Source: Termitomyces sp. T153
Taxonomy: Eukaryota > Basidiomycota > Agaricomycetes > Agaricales > Lyophyllaceae
DNA: 64,000 nucleotides
Direction of reading: 5' to 3'
NCBI GenBank assembly: GCA_018296165.2
Contig: JACKQL020000103.1
Coordinates: 1 to 64,000, forward strand
In this document: piece after piece, positions 10,672-22,017 of the stretch
Numbering within the stretch: position 1 is the first letter of the stretch
Layout of the letters: the number at the start of each line of letters is the position of its first letter
Made by a program: the position numbers and the translations under genes
The notes under the pieces: model-generated
What the model saw: only the letters and a program-made list of their open reading frames with translations
What the model was told of the DNA's origin: nothing
Databases searched by the model: none

Positions 10672-13570
10672 ATGCCACTCAGCATGTCATATCATCGCGC
10701 GAGAAAACGAGATCGGTCGCCCCTCTTTCCTCAGTGCGACATTACAGCCTGGAGTCGCAAAGTCCAACGTCAAACTGTATTCAATAACATGTTAGATCAA
10801 CATCGTACGCGCATCGGCAGCTACATCACTCAGATGCTGAACGACAACACTCGGCGGAACAATGAAGCAAACACACTTTTAATGGATATCCACTCGTCTT
10901 TCTGGAAACACGAGCGTCGACGCCGCGAAGAATTCCAGGAATCTCATGCTGCACGATTGGCTGCTTTTGCCGATCTGAAGAACCGTTCCAGAATTGCTCA
11001 TAAGGCGCGTCAGATAGCTTTTGAAGAGGCTCTCGATGGCTGGAAGTCTCGTCTCAAAGAAAGCCATGTCTATCATGACAACTTGCTTCGGGAAGAAGGA
11101 GACATTGCATGGGTGCGGGTTCTTCATAGAGGCCGGGAATTAGCAATCAAAGAGAAGGAAGATATGCAGGCAAGATACAAGATAAGTCATCAGGAACGCA
11201 AGAAGAAGCTTGAGGGTTTGAATGTGCGTAACATATGTGCTTTTTTAAAGTAGTGGCTCATATTTTCTTTACTACAGATTAACTTGAATCGAAATCGGGT
11301 TCGAAGGCGCGTGAGAGGAGTCAGGAATGATACCATTTTGTCGGCGGAACCATGGTCAGTTGAATTTGCCGACGAAAAGGAAGAATCTCCAGACATGCAA
11401 CCGGAGACGGCTGAAGAGGACAAATCGCCAGGAATGCAACAAGAGACGGATGAAGAGGACAAATCGCCAGGAATACAACAAGAGATAGGTGATGAGAATG
11501 AGGAGTTCACAGGTAGTCGGAGAATGATTCATGATAACACCCAAACAGACGAAGATGATCAAGTTGTCTTGGCTTATGAAAACAGTGCCGACGGGGTAGA
11601 TGCGCTCAAGACACCACTTTGTTATCACCATCCGTCCGACGGTCCTGAGGTTCACAACCGTACAGGGGTCAGTGCTATCGATGCAATTCCACTCTAACAC
11701 CTCAGGCTGATTACCGTCCATCCTTCCTTTAGATGCGTCATCGCCGTCTCATCATTGAACAGTCTCTAGATGATATTTCCTATGACGTAGACTCTACGCA
11801 GGTTGAAGAAGAAGCTGTACGGCATACTGATTTTGCTGCTATGATCGTGGACGAGACCCAAAAATGGACTGACGTTGTGGTAAAGCTTGCAAAGCAAGAA
11901 GAGTTACGGGAATCCAAGTTCAAGTCCATGATGGAGACCTTTGCAGATCTTTTCCAGAAACGTCGTCGCTTGGAGGACCAGCATACCGGAACCAAGGAAG
12001 ACTACCGCTTGGATGTATTTGACGTAGCGTCTACTGAGCGTTTTGAAGAACAGAAATTGGACTTCAGACAACAGCATCGCGATCTCCTCAAGACAGACAA
12101 GGGGAAATGTCAAAAAAAGATGCAGATTTTTTCAAGCCATCTCGATACGATCGTGGATCGAGTATATGAGAAATGGCTCCGATATTTCGAATTGGTCAGA
12201 GGCACACTAGACATCGACTTCGAAAAACTACTGGATGAATATGAGCCTGTACCCCGAAGGTTGAAACAAAGAAGGGTCAAAGCTGGTACTCTCTGGAGTT
12301 ATGACATCGTCAAGGTGAAGAGAAAATCAAAAGCTAGCTTGACTAGAAAGATGGCATCTCATCTGCTGATTGCAATGCTCAGAACAGCAAGTCGTTCATT
12401 CCTTGCAAACTCGACAACTTGGGCTAATTTGTTTTGTAGTATGAGCAGATTGCTGCACCTGTTGTCGTTGGCAATGTACCAAGAAGACCTCCAAGATTGA
12501 ATTTAGACCCTAAGCTATTGAGAGAGCGGAATTTGGCCGGCATCATCATTGAGGGAGATGTCAAGGACGCAGATCATGACTATCACAACCGCACAGTGCA
12601 CTCTAGCCCTCTCATTGATGTGTCAAATCTCGACCGTGACCTGGAATTCTTATTCCCTGACACATGGGCCGAAGCGCACGTGGGTTCCACCATAGTACCT
12701 GCTGTTGAAGTGCCTGAGCCTGTTCAGCTATCCACTGTCACCAACTCTAGTGTTTCAACCGAGGTAGACGGCATCGTAAGCTCTGATAATGAGCTCGTAC
12801 ATGTTTTCCCTGATGAAGTGCTTGCGGTTGTTCAGCTATCCACTGTCACACAGATCGGTCACGCATTTGATGGTTGGTCAAAGCGCACTGCGGCAACAAT
12901 TTGTTCGTGGTTGCCCATACCGTCAAGTATTCTCGCTATCATTAGCTTGTCTTCTCGCCTGTTTCGGTTTATCGGGAACGAATTGCGGACTGAGTTCATC
13001 TTCCGAGTGTTACAGTCTCAGCGGTCTTCTCTGGTGGATACACACGCAACATTTATTGTAGGACGTCTGAATCAACAGAAAGCTATTTTCCGTAAAGCCT
13101 TTGCTAGAGACTTGGATAGGCGACGAAACGAAGCGATGCAATTGGAGAATCGTCTGAATGAGGAATATCAGTCATATCAGAGGAAACAACAGCATGAGTT
13201 CGCTGAGCGACAGGATCGTCGAGTGGCCTCAATCTTAGAGCAAGATCATTTCTTTACGTCGGATCAAGGAAGTAGGGAACGCTTGTTTGAACGACATCTT
13301 CGTGAAATGCGCGAATTTGTGATTCATCAAGCAGCTGTGCGCAAGGAACAAGTCCTGCACGACTGGTTTGACAAAATTGTTCGAGAGGAGTCCAGACAAT
13401 ACATGAGGGATGAAGAAGTGCGCAACGCCCTGACCGATGAGTTGGTTAGCAAGTTAAAGGTGATCAAAGAAAGGAGGAAGGAGAGGGCAAAAAGGAAAGG
13501 CTTACAGAAACGATATAATTTCAGGACAAAGCTCAGGTTCAGAAATCCTCCCAGTGCCCAAACCACATGA
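10672..13570 (+). CDS. Large coiled-coil protein A, unknown function
   Basis: Exons are 10672-11223, 11278-11667, 11733-12314 and 12440-13570 (884 aa). All introns are phase 0; donors are GTGCGT, GTCAGT and GTGAAG. The last intron (125 nt) is longer than the others and is the least certain. Exon 1 encodes Arg/Glu-rich helices with coiled-coil character. Exon 2 encodes an acidic linker with a 13-residue unit repeated three times (SPGMQQETDEEDK, 11386-11505). Exon 3 is again coiled coil. Exon 4 has a hydrophobic segment at about residues 658-690 (ATICSWLPIPSSILAIIS), which could be a membrane or amphipathic helix, then a ~190-residue charged helix. I do not recognise the family. It is a divergent paralogue of 14721-17319, sharing order, exon phases and motifs such as WSR.(V/Q)..T.F..ML. 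A start at 10549 is possible but gives a less conserved N-terminus. Confidence 0.75.
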
Positions 13571-14570
13571 CTTTTTCATGCACTTTCGCTGCTCAAAAAC
13601 ATGTCCTATATCCTTTAAGCGCTGCATTATTGTCATTTACACTCTTCAATATTTGTCAATCCATTGTTATTGCTCATGCTTCAGTCGGATGTAAACCGAT
13701 GAACCTATCTTAACATAATGTAGCAAATGTTTTTAGGACCTTTACCAGTACTAGGATCTTTAACAATGTTTTATGATCTTGACCAGTACTACCCATGTAT
13801 ACCCATAACGGACGCCTGGGCGCGCAAGGAATCGAACCAAGTTTACCTCCTTAGAAACTACCCGTGTTTAAATAGAGTCCGACAACTATTGTTTGTAACT
13901 TGACGTAGGTGCTAGTAGAAGTTTTGATCATCATCCAAATGTCTTCTCGAGCTCCTGTCCTCTAGTACCAGTGGTGCCTTTGTGCGTTTCAGAATCCTCA
14001 ATCCACTTGAGCTAGGATAACCATACCACCCTCCTGATAAGCCTGTCATTATTATACAGTCACCACTCCCCTACAAGTTTCAATCTCCCTGAGTCTCTAT
14101 ACTTGCCCCATCGTCTTTTTTCGGACCTCTCGCATTGATTTTCATCAGGCAAGAAGCTTATGTATGACTCAATGTACTTATTTGAATTTGTGCATATTGC
14201 TATTAATATTGAACCTCAGTCGTACATATTCATACATGCGACAAAGCTCGAGAATAACGCTACTACAGGGTGATATACAGCGGCGGTAGACGAAGAAAAA
14301 CAATTGAAAAGGACTTTTGTTTTCGCGGTCAGATTCTCCGAGATTGTGGGTCCATCCTTTCCTTTTTGCTATATCGTTCTTTTTTTTATTGTCGAGACTA
14401 CTCAATCCCATAACAACGTCTAGAACTCGGAAGAATCTTTGTACGTTTCACATCGAGTGATGTCTCGAACAATAGCGGCTTTTGTATTGGGCGAGTAATC
14501 GATGTGTGTATCCTTCTCTGTCCTTGTCTCGTCTCTCAGCCTGAAAACGGCATTTGTTGTCATACGAGGG
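13571..14570. other. Intergenic region between the coiled-coil paralogues
   Basis: No coding region is supported. The stretch 13710-13800 has a loosely repeated phrase (GACCAGTACTA / ACCAGTACTAGG), and 13816-13845 contains a tRNA B-box-like word on the minus strand (listed separately). Homopolymer T/A tracts and pyrimidine-rich blocks toward 14100-14400 are promoter-like. Confidence 0.4.
13810..13890 (-). other. Possible degenerate tRNA-derived element
   Basis: The minus strand contains GGTTCGATTCC followed by TTGCGCGCCC, which matches the Pol III B box and the end of a tRNA acceptor arm. I cannot fold a full cloverleaf: the T-stem does not pair and no convincing A box or anticodon arm is seen upstream. 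It could be a SINE relic, a decayed tRNA or chance. Confidence 0.25.
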
Positions 14571-14580
14571 GATATAAGGA
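14571..14580 (+). promoter_or_regulatory. Weak TATA-like site of second coiled-coil gene
   Basis: GATATAAGGA lies 150 bp before the proposed start at 14721, a spacing similar to that of the first paralogue (190 bp). Confidence 0.25.
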
Positions 14581-14720
14581 TGATCATCGAAGTGATTCTT
14601 CTCTCACAACTTCAAGTAAAAACATGCAAAGGTTGGTACCATGGTCAAATATCCACGTCATTGGATCTGATAGAACCTCCAAGATCGACATTACTGCTCA
14701 CCGCGACCCTTGCAACTGCA

Positions 14721-17319
14721 ATGCTATACTCAAGATGGTGTGATGGGCCAGGATCCCCTCATGCCCATGGAAACAATAGTTGGTCACCCCGGATAGCTCG
14801 TGGGACAAGCTTCCACTCCATGCTCATTCGGTACCGTACACAGGTCGAGGCCAACATTGATACTCTACGACAGAGGATGGCTCATCAGACACAGCGAAAC
14901 CAAGACTTACATGACGAACTCGATACGGCCTTCAACAATAATGAACAGCGCCGCCTGCTAGGATCCCAACAGGCTAGAGCTACGCGACAGAGTGTCTTCG
15001 GTCAAACAATTACAGAGCGCCAACGTTCTTCTAGCGCAGCCGACTTGCGGCGCGAGAAGGAATTCCAGGTGGATATGCAAGTATGGACGCAGGATATGCA
15101 ATTGGAATCCAAGGTGCAGGAGCAGGCTTTGAAGGCGGAACGTAAATTGTGGAAGAAGTGGAATGCCCGATTTCGTGAAGCACAAAAGTGTGCTAATCAA
15201 GCATTGATAGGACTGAGGAAGAAGTATCTCGCGGCACACAAAGACCGTGCGAAGAGACTCGAGTCAGCTCTGGCATGCACTGTAAGTTGGAATGTTTGTC
15301 AAATACATATATTGGCATGCAATCTTTTGACAGGATACACCCAATAACGGCTTTCCGCACTGTATTATCATCGATGATGTTACGATGTATAGGCCAATTC
15401 GATATGACTTAGGTGGCGAGGCCTTTCAAGCAAGTGTAGAAGATGAAGACAGTGAAGATGATGTTGTAGAGGACAAGGAAATGGATAATATGGAAGCGGA
15501 GGCCGAAGACGTATGCTCAGAACACGAGGACGTACAAGCGAATTCTAGATTGGAGGCAGAGGACAAAGATATCAAGATACCCGACGCGCAGATTCAACGA
15601 GTTGTGAGCATCGATTGATTCTGTTTGGGATCAACACTAAAAACCCACGCAGAGCAACCGACGATACGAGAAATTATCGCAAATTGAAGGAGAGTCTTTA
15701 GAGAGCATGGAACATCTGAATGAGGATGAAGAAGTGCGGGAGAAGGCATTTATCGTCAATGTAGATGGCGAAAACCAGCGATGGATGGATGCCATTGATA
15801 CCCTAAAGGAGGAAATACTACGGCGAAACCGCCGGTTTGACGATTTATTCGAGAAGCATCAGAACAAGTACGATGTCAACCGTTCCCTGGAACGCAGCTT
15901 CAACGAAATCGATGATGAGCATCGCCTTGGATGCAGGAAAATGTGGAAAAATGAATTCTCACGTAAGCAAAAACACTATCTGGGGGTTTTCGACGTGTTT
16001 CTTGCAGAGGAAAGCCGTTCCTGGAGCGAGCAGCTCCAAAAGCAGGAGCACGAATTTCAAAGAGTCCTTGTTGATCGTGTCGAACGGATGTTTGAGTATT
16101 GGAGGGATATGTTCATAACAGTTAGGATGCAACAAAACATGCACTCCGAAAGCTTCTTCCAACTTTACCAGCGCTTACTGCATGGTGACCTCATTGAACA
16201 TGCAACGTACGATTGGGAGGTGGAAAGGCGTTTGACTGACTCGGAGAAACCAACCTGGGCGGCCTTGGGTGTTGAAGTCAGTGAGCACCCCAATTCTTTG
16301 ACTGTAGGTGTCAGGTATTCTTTGATCGAGCCATTGTTGACATTTTGTACACATCTAGATAGTCAGTCGAGATCTAGAGCCCTCAGAAGTTTCCTTCAGT
16401 CATTCATTCGAGTCTCCTGAAATCACAGACTCCCTTCTAGTAAGTATTTTGAAACTCACTCTCTCTAAATTCAAGCTGATTGCACCAGAATTTTACTGAA
16501 AGCAATCCTTTTGTGCCAAAGGGTAACGACAGCCCTTATTTACGGATGGCAGATTATTTTCCGGGGCAGCGTGAAAAACATGACCTTGAAGGCGTGCAGA
16601 CCTCATCCGATCATGGCGATGACAATACCGTTTACGACAGTGTTTCGCCGTTCTCGATGCAGACACTATCGTTCTCTCCTAGAGAGGCGGTATTCAAATT
16701 TTTGCATAACGTCTGGCGTTTCACAGCCGCTTCTTTCCCATTGATGACAGTGTCCAAGGTGATCAACATCCTCAAATGGACTCCAAATCTAGTGAAATAC
16801 ACGAAGTGGGAAGAAATTCAGGCCGAATGGAAGTTCCGAGGACGTCAGGCTGAACGACGCCTTATCTTGGATTATAATTCCCTGAGACAAACTGGAGAGT
16901 TGCGGAGCATACTTTCAGAATCTTTCCAGAAGGCTCAGGCTCAAATTACCGAACGACGGAAATGTGCACAAAATTCAGAGGCAGAGCGAGATGAAGAATT
17001 CCGCCGCATTGAGGTCCAACGACAACAGGAATTCGAGGGAGAAATGAATAGGTATAACGATGAAGACAACCTTGAGATGGAGCGACAGCAGCTAACCTTC
17101 AAGAAGGGGCATTCAAAGAGATGGAGACGTGTCAGGAAATGTTTGACAGAGATGCGACAAGAACTTAAAAATTCTTGTGACTCCAGAGAAATAACTTATT
17201 CAAGCTTGTCATCCAAACTTACTAGACTTGTGGATGAGCAGTTGACGTTGTTTGAAGCAGAAGAAGAAGAACGGGCAGCTCAAGTGGACGATATGATAGC
17301 TTCGACCATTAGTCGTTGA
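14721..17319 (+). CDS. Large coiled-coil protein B, unknown function, paralogue of A
   Basis: Exons are 14721-15281, 15334-15603, 15653-16303, 16359-16439 and 16489-17319, giving 797 aa. All introns are phase 0 and 49-55 nt. The order mirrors protein A: basic/glutamine-rich coiled coil (residues 1-187), acidic linker (~200-275), second coiled coil (278-494), short Ser/Glu linker from the 81-nt exon, then a hydrophobic stretch at about 590-625 (FKFLHNVWRFTAASFPLMTV) and a long charged helix to the end. Shared blocks with A include the N-terminal WS.....T.F..ML...RT, an (E/D)..(Q/K)RW.D....L region followed by (F)..LF.K, and a WRF/W.R.F aromatic patch. No known domain was recognised. The start was set by similarity in length to A; an earlier in-frame start exists at 14502 but lacks similarity. 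Structural, cytoskeletal or membrane-tethering roles are speculation. Confidence 0.77.
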
Positions 17320-18067
17320 ACGAATTGTATGATACTAGACGAGCGTTGATTATTATTCTGATGACTTAAAAACAACAGCCAGCAAGTCCTGTACAGAATC
17401 TGAAGGCTCTTGAAAGCTTGATTAGTGACCAAATATAAATTTTGTGTCGGGGGAACTGATACCACAGGTCGTTCTCCAACGTCGTGTCAGGCAGTGTTGC
17501 GTCTGACCGGTCACATGGGTTTTGGAATTGACTGGGGTCAGTAGGTCATTTTGGTCAGTCAGTTAGTTGGTGAAAACTTGAGGGGTCGGTAGGGTCAGTC
17601 GGCTAATTCCACGTTGAAATCAACCTTACTTGTAAGATATCAAATGTAAGATGATTCTATTCAAGCCCTGAATGCAATTGTATTATGTAAGGGGAGCAAG
17701 CTCCCCTTCAATAGATATCCCTGTCTGAAGCCTTAACCTAGCGCTAACACTAACAAACTCTAACCAACCTAACAAAAACCTGACTGAACCATAATTGACT
17801 AACAGTTGCAAGCCATAGACATGTCACTGTGGTGTATTGTCATCTTGTTTCTTATAGTCTGTGTGTATTATCCCTGGAGGTTGTTGGTTCAATTCTATGA
17901 TAAGGCATTTTTTTTCTGTTCCCAATGCATCAGTGATGCATTAGTGTCATGCATTACTTCTGTACAGTACTTAATTTAAGTGACAGAGGATCATGCATGA
18001 TGTTTTTACTGTAAGTTCACAGAATCATGCATTAAAGTGACATGATCAGGTGCCCTGAATGCTCCAT
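17320..18067. other. Boundary region between gene island and transposon block
   Basis: No gene is supported. From about 17640 on, CpG becomes rare and TG/CA dense. GGTCAGT-type words recur at 17520-17610. A 20-bp perfect hairpin lies at 17689-17708. Confidence 0.4.
17689..17708. repeat. Perfect hairpin, 9-bp stem
   Basis: AAGGGGAGC and GCTCCCCTT pair across a 2-nt AA loop. The hairpin sits after TATTATGT in CpG-poor sequence, as the hairpins near 21218 and 34190 sit after similar words. It could be the end of a small Helitron- or MITE-like element, but no terminus could be confirmed. Confidence 0.4.
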
Positions 18068-18206
18068 GGCTTGCCAGAAGGAGTGGGTATGGGATCACTT
18101 TCATCAGAATGAAGAAAAGTGCAACTCAACAAACTTTGGTGCCCACTGCAAATTCTGTACTCATTCAAAACTGGTGGATTCCAAGCACAGGAGACATGAG
18201 CTGTAG
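18068..18206 (+). pseudogene. BED-type zinc-finger fragment (hAT-like transposon relic)
   Basis: The reading from ATG at 18068 gives 45 residues to a TAG stop. It contains WVWDHFHQN, then C..C spacing in AHCKFC and a distal H..H (HRRH), the pattern of BED zinc fingers found at the N-terminus of hAT transposases. The sequence then breaks up; no downstream transposase core was recognised. The call rests on motif spacing only. Confidence 0.4.
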
Positions 18207-19149
18207 CTGCTGGGACAATCAAGGTATGACAATCAGATGCAATTCTTATTCCGAGGTCTACAAAGTGGCCAAGGCCTTACTCCCTCTTCAATCCACCAAA
18301 TTTTGTCCTCAATTTTTGCTCGGATGTGATATTGTTAGGCACATGGTTTTGATTTGATTTTTGTCTGACTGGGTATTCTTTCCTTGTCCTCAATTTTTGC
18401 TCCCTTCTGGCTATTACCACCAGCTAATGCAACTGGCTAATGAATGGATGAAAATGAACACTATATGACTTATGACCTACTCTGACTGGGTATCTTTGTC
18501 CTTGAGTTTTGCTCCCTTCCAGTTATGCCCTTCAGCTACTACCACCAGCTGATGAACAACACAAATTGTGAGTTGCTTTTTTTATATATCTTTATATTCT
18601 CTTTGTTATGTTATTCTCTCATATTCTTTAATATTTTTGTTTTCTTTCCATTTTTCATTTGTGGTGATTCTATTTGGGGCTAGGCATGACTACAGATAAT
18701 ATCTCCTAGTCCCCAGAAATATGTGATTTTAATTTGTCTCATTTCATATTTCTCTCAAGACAGCTTTGTATGTGTCTGTGTTTTTATTTGTCTTATTTTG
18801 AAGTTCACTTTGGACAACTTTGCAATGTGTCCATGTTTATAACTACAAGCTCAATTTACAAAGGTTATTTTATGATATGTTAACATTCTGTTATTTGAGA
18901 TCAAATACTTAACAAAAACACTAGGTTGGTTGCTTAGTCAGCTGCTGTTACAGCAATGGATTATGTAATCCAGGTCAACTGAATCATGTGGTAACCTCCA
19001 TTCCTTTGGCCAGTTGATTTCATTGTTGTTGAGGTGTTCATGCATGACAATGTGTATTTATGTATGGCTTTAGGTACTATTATTGAACTTGGGTGGTCTT
19101 ATGGTTGTTTGGTACATTGAGCTGAGTCAACCTCTATTTTGTGCAAGAC
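18207..19149. other. CpG-poor sequence without recognised genes
   Basis: A phrase (TTTTTGTCYGACTGGGTATYYTT...GCTCCCTTC) occurs twice, around 18360-18410 and 18480-18515, suggesting a local duplication. The stretch ends at the target duplication AAGAC of the following solo LTR. Confidence 0.4.
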
Positions 19150-20292
19150 TGTCAGGTTCCGCTGACCACGGGGGCTCAGCTACACTGGGCGAGTCCTTAC
19201 TAGGCAGACGTGATTCCCTGCACTGACAACCAGGCACTCGGAGGTGTTCCAAACACTGGGGACTTGTGAGGATAGCCAGAGGAAATTGATCCGGGCAAGT
19301 CCGGGGAGTTCCGGAGGAGTAGAGGATGAGTTGCGGGGAAGGGGGATGGGCTTGGCAGGGTTCAGGCATAAGTCTGTGTGTGAGTATTGTGGGTGCAGAG
19401 GAGGCAGAGGCTATGCAGATGACAGGAGCGGAGCCAGAGTTCTGATGGGGGATCAACAGGGATTGATGGGGTTCGGAGCCAAGTGTATAGCAGGGTCCGG
19501 GGTTGGTAAAGAGTGTCAGAGGTTTGTAATTGTAACTGCAGAGTTCATGAGGATGTTATGGTTGAGAGGACTTAAACACAATAGACAGAATCAAACGGGA
19601 CGAGACGGAATCGAACGAAATGAGACAAAGACGAGATGAGAACGAGAATAGATTCAGGCAGAGACATGGAACAATAACAACATGATAATGGAATAGAGAT
19701 GAGATAAGACCGGGAGACTGAGGATAAGGAAAACGAGACATGGAACACAAACACGAGAAGAAACAATCAGAAACACATCAGGAAAGGCAGGTAGGTAGAT
19801 AAGTAATCTCAAGACTAGAGTACAAGGAGCTACTCTATGTCTTATATACTGACTACTGAAGAGCTCCGGGGACATTGGCTGTGGTGGCAGGGCTTGGTGG
19901 AGCTTGACAGAGTCGATGGGTGTTGGTTATAACCAGAGGGCAGGCCACGTTGATATGTTGATGGGATCAATTGTGACACGGTCCATTCCAAGGTTGTCAT
20001 GATACCCCAGGGTAAGTCGGGGGAGCCAGGGTGTTGAGTTGATGATGTGTGATGGGGTCAGGCATGGCAGGGGAGTGGTCCCAGGGGCTCAAGAAGTCCA
20101 GGGGAAGTGCCGGCAGCTGCGGGGAAGACGTCGGAGTTGGCCAGGGGGCTGTCGGAGTTAGCTGAGAATGCGTCGGAGTTAGCCAGAGTAGGCGCGGAGT
20201 GCTGGGGAAGTTTGACAAAGTGTCAGGGGGGGTTCCAGGGGAACAGGGGTTTGTCGGGCAATGTATGGGGCTTCAGGGAATGGGTCGTGACA
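19150..20292 (-). mobile_element. Solo LTR, family A
   Basis: The element runs from TGTCAGGTTCC to GGGTCGTGACA, 1143 bp, with perfect duplication AAGAC on both sides (19145-19149, 20293-20297). It aligns over its length with 1943-4063 (interrupted), 34625-35667 and 62737-63861. On the minus strand the promoter-like TATATAAG and the pyrimidine-rich leader are present. It retains many CpG sites although the surrounding DNA has almost none, so it inserted late into an old transposon block. Confidence 0.95.
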
Positions 20293-21585
20293 AAGACATC
20301 ACTTGCTATCTCCCTGAGCTTCCTTTTTAGCCTACCTCTACTCTGCATTGAATTGTTGGATGGTGGGTTTGACTATATATATATGTCATTCTATGCATTT
20401 TCTTTCCACTGATGTGTGCTCTTATTATCAAAGGATTTGACACGCACATGATTCAAGGGAAAGCTAGTAGGGCACTATGGCAAGAATTCTAGAGCTTCTT
20501 GATGAAATAATGTGCCTGTGATACATAGGGAGATTACCAGAAGGACTGCACAATGTGCCCAGGCATTTGGACTTGATAAGTTCTTTTTATAAGTGCAAGA
20601 GCAAATCTTATCTTCCTCCCAATTTGCATCCTGCACTCCACTAGTCAAAAATTGACCCTTTTGATGATTCAGGATTTATAGACATTCTGCAGCAAGAAAT
20701 GTCTAATCAAAGATTAACCAAGCCACCTATCCAGTCTAGCAGTGTATTTGTACCTGCTCAAGGTGCAAAGATATTTTTAGACCATCATGTCAAACCTCTA
20801 AAACATAAGAACAACAATGAAAATGGTTCATGTTTGAGTAAGCATATATGTCTGACCATACAGAAGCTTCTTCCTCATTAACCTATGCATCCTATGCCTG
20901 TTTGCCTGTAATTGTAAAATGAACAGCTGCACACATGACTCCCATCATCTCAATACTGTTTGACCTATATATGTAAGATCCTGCAGAATGGTCTCTCAAT
21001 ATGGGCATCATAAGTTGATGTATGTGTAAACATCTTGTGAAAGAATTTTCAAAAATCAGTCCTAGAGATCATGAAGCACTTGAGCTGAGAACTGCTCTGA
21101 ACTCCAAAAACCATTCTGTGTTTCTGTAATGTTTCTGTTATGGTTTGCATGGCTTATGGTCCACATCTTGTAAGTCAAAACCAGTCAATTGATCTTGTCT
21201 ATGAAGTATGAAGTAAGGCACTGCCTTACATAATTACAATACTAGTATTTAATTAGTAGTGTCATGTGATGCTACCACATAATAATAATAGGTAAATCAA
21301 TATTATACCATATGCATTAAGATAGGTAATGGGCACTCTGTTACAGTTTCCTTTTGGGGAATATACATCCATACATGTGTTGGTCAGTGAATTATCTATG
21401 AACAGAGAAGTCATATTGGATTCATTCATGAATGTCTAGAATGGCACAGAGGATGCCATCAGCAAGCACAGTCAAAGTCCTGCATGTTGGTACTAATGCC
21501 AGAGCATCAATCAATCAAGGATCATATGGAAAGGTTCTGGCTGCATACTGCATTATAATGCCAGGAATATGGTTGTGAACTGGTT
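20293..21585. other. CpG-poor sequence with short protein-like shreds
   Basis: The frame at 20640-20880 reads FIDILQQEMSNQRL and onward but cannot be assigned to a family. A dispersed hairpin repeat is at about 21155-21245. No intact gene is visible. Confidence 0.35.
21155..21245 (+). repeat. Dispersed repeat ending in a hairpin, copy 1
   Basis: The phrase CTTGTAAGTCAAAACCA...GTCTATGAAGTATGA is followed by GTAAGGCACTGCCTTAC, an 8-bp stem with a 1-nt loop. A second copy lies in inverse orientation near 34180-34256. The shared end with a hairpin suggests the terminus of one mobile family of unknown class. Confidence 0.5.
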
Positions 21586-22017
21586 ATGGTGTTCCAATTC
21601 ATGCACATGCTGCATATATTATATTTTGACATTTTGTCTGTATCTGTGCAGATAAACAATGTAATTGATATCCATGTGGTGGATGAAGCTAGATCATACA
21701 AGTATAAAATAAAAGGTGTCATTTATTACAGGGATAATCACTTCACAAGTAGATACATATCAGATGATGGTAAGGTATGGTTCCATGGATGGTCCATTAA
21801 TGGGTTACCAAATGCAAGAAGAAACAGACACTGTAGAAAGTATGGACTTGTCAATATGTCAATCAAAAGGTTTGACCATCATGGTGTACATAAGAGCAGA
21901 TTGAATCTAAAGGTTCTTCATCATTCAACTTACTATTATACACTATGTCTTATTATGTTGCTGCAATCTGATATGTCAGTTTACACCAGCATACATGGTA
22001 TAGTTGCTCCCTATTGA
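21586..22017 (+). pseudogene. Fragment resembling the histidine box of ubiquitin-hydrolase-like cysteine peptidases
   Basis: An open frame of 143 codons contains KGVIYYRDNHFTSRYI and then GKVWFHG. In C19-type peptidases and their transposon-borne relatives the catalytic His lies in a G..YY..HF.A/SR context followed by G.VW.HDG; here the His is in NHFTSR. No cysteine box was found upstream, so this is only the C-terminal part. The region is CpG-poor and probably transposon cargo. The assignment is from motif memory and could be wrong. Confidence 0.38.

Noticed and set aside
12315..12500. Reading through the third intron of coiled-coil gene A to the stop at 12500
   Set aside because: Would drop the C-terminal third that matches paralogue B; splicing 12315-12439 keeps frame.
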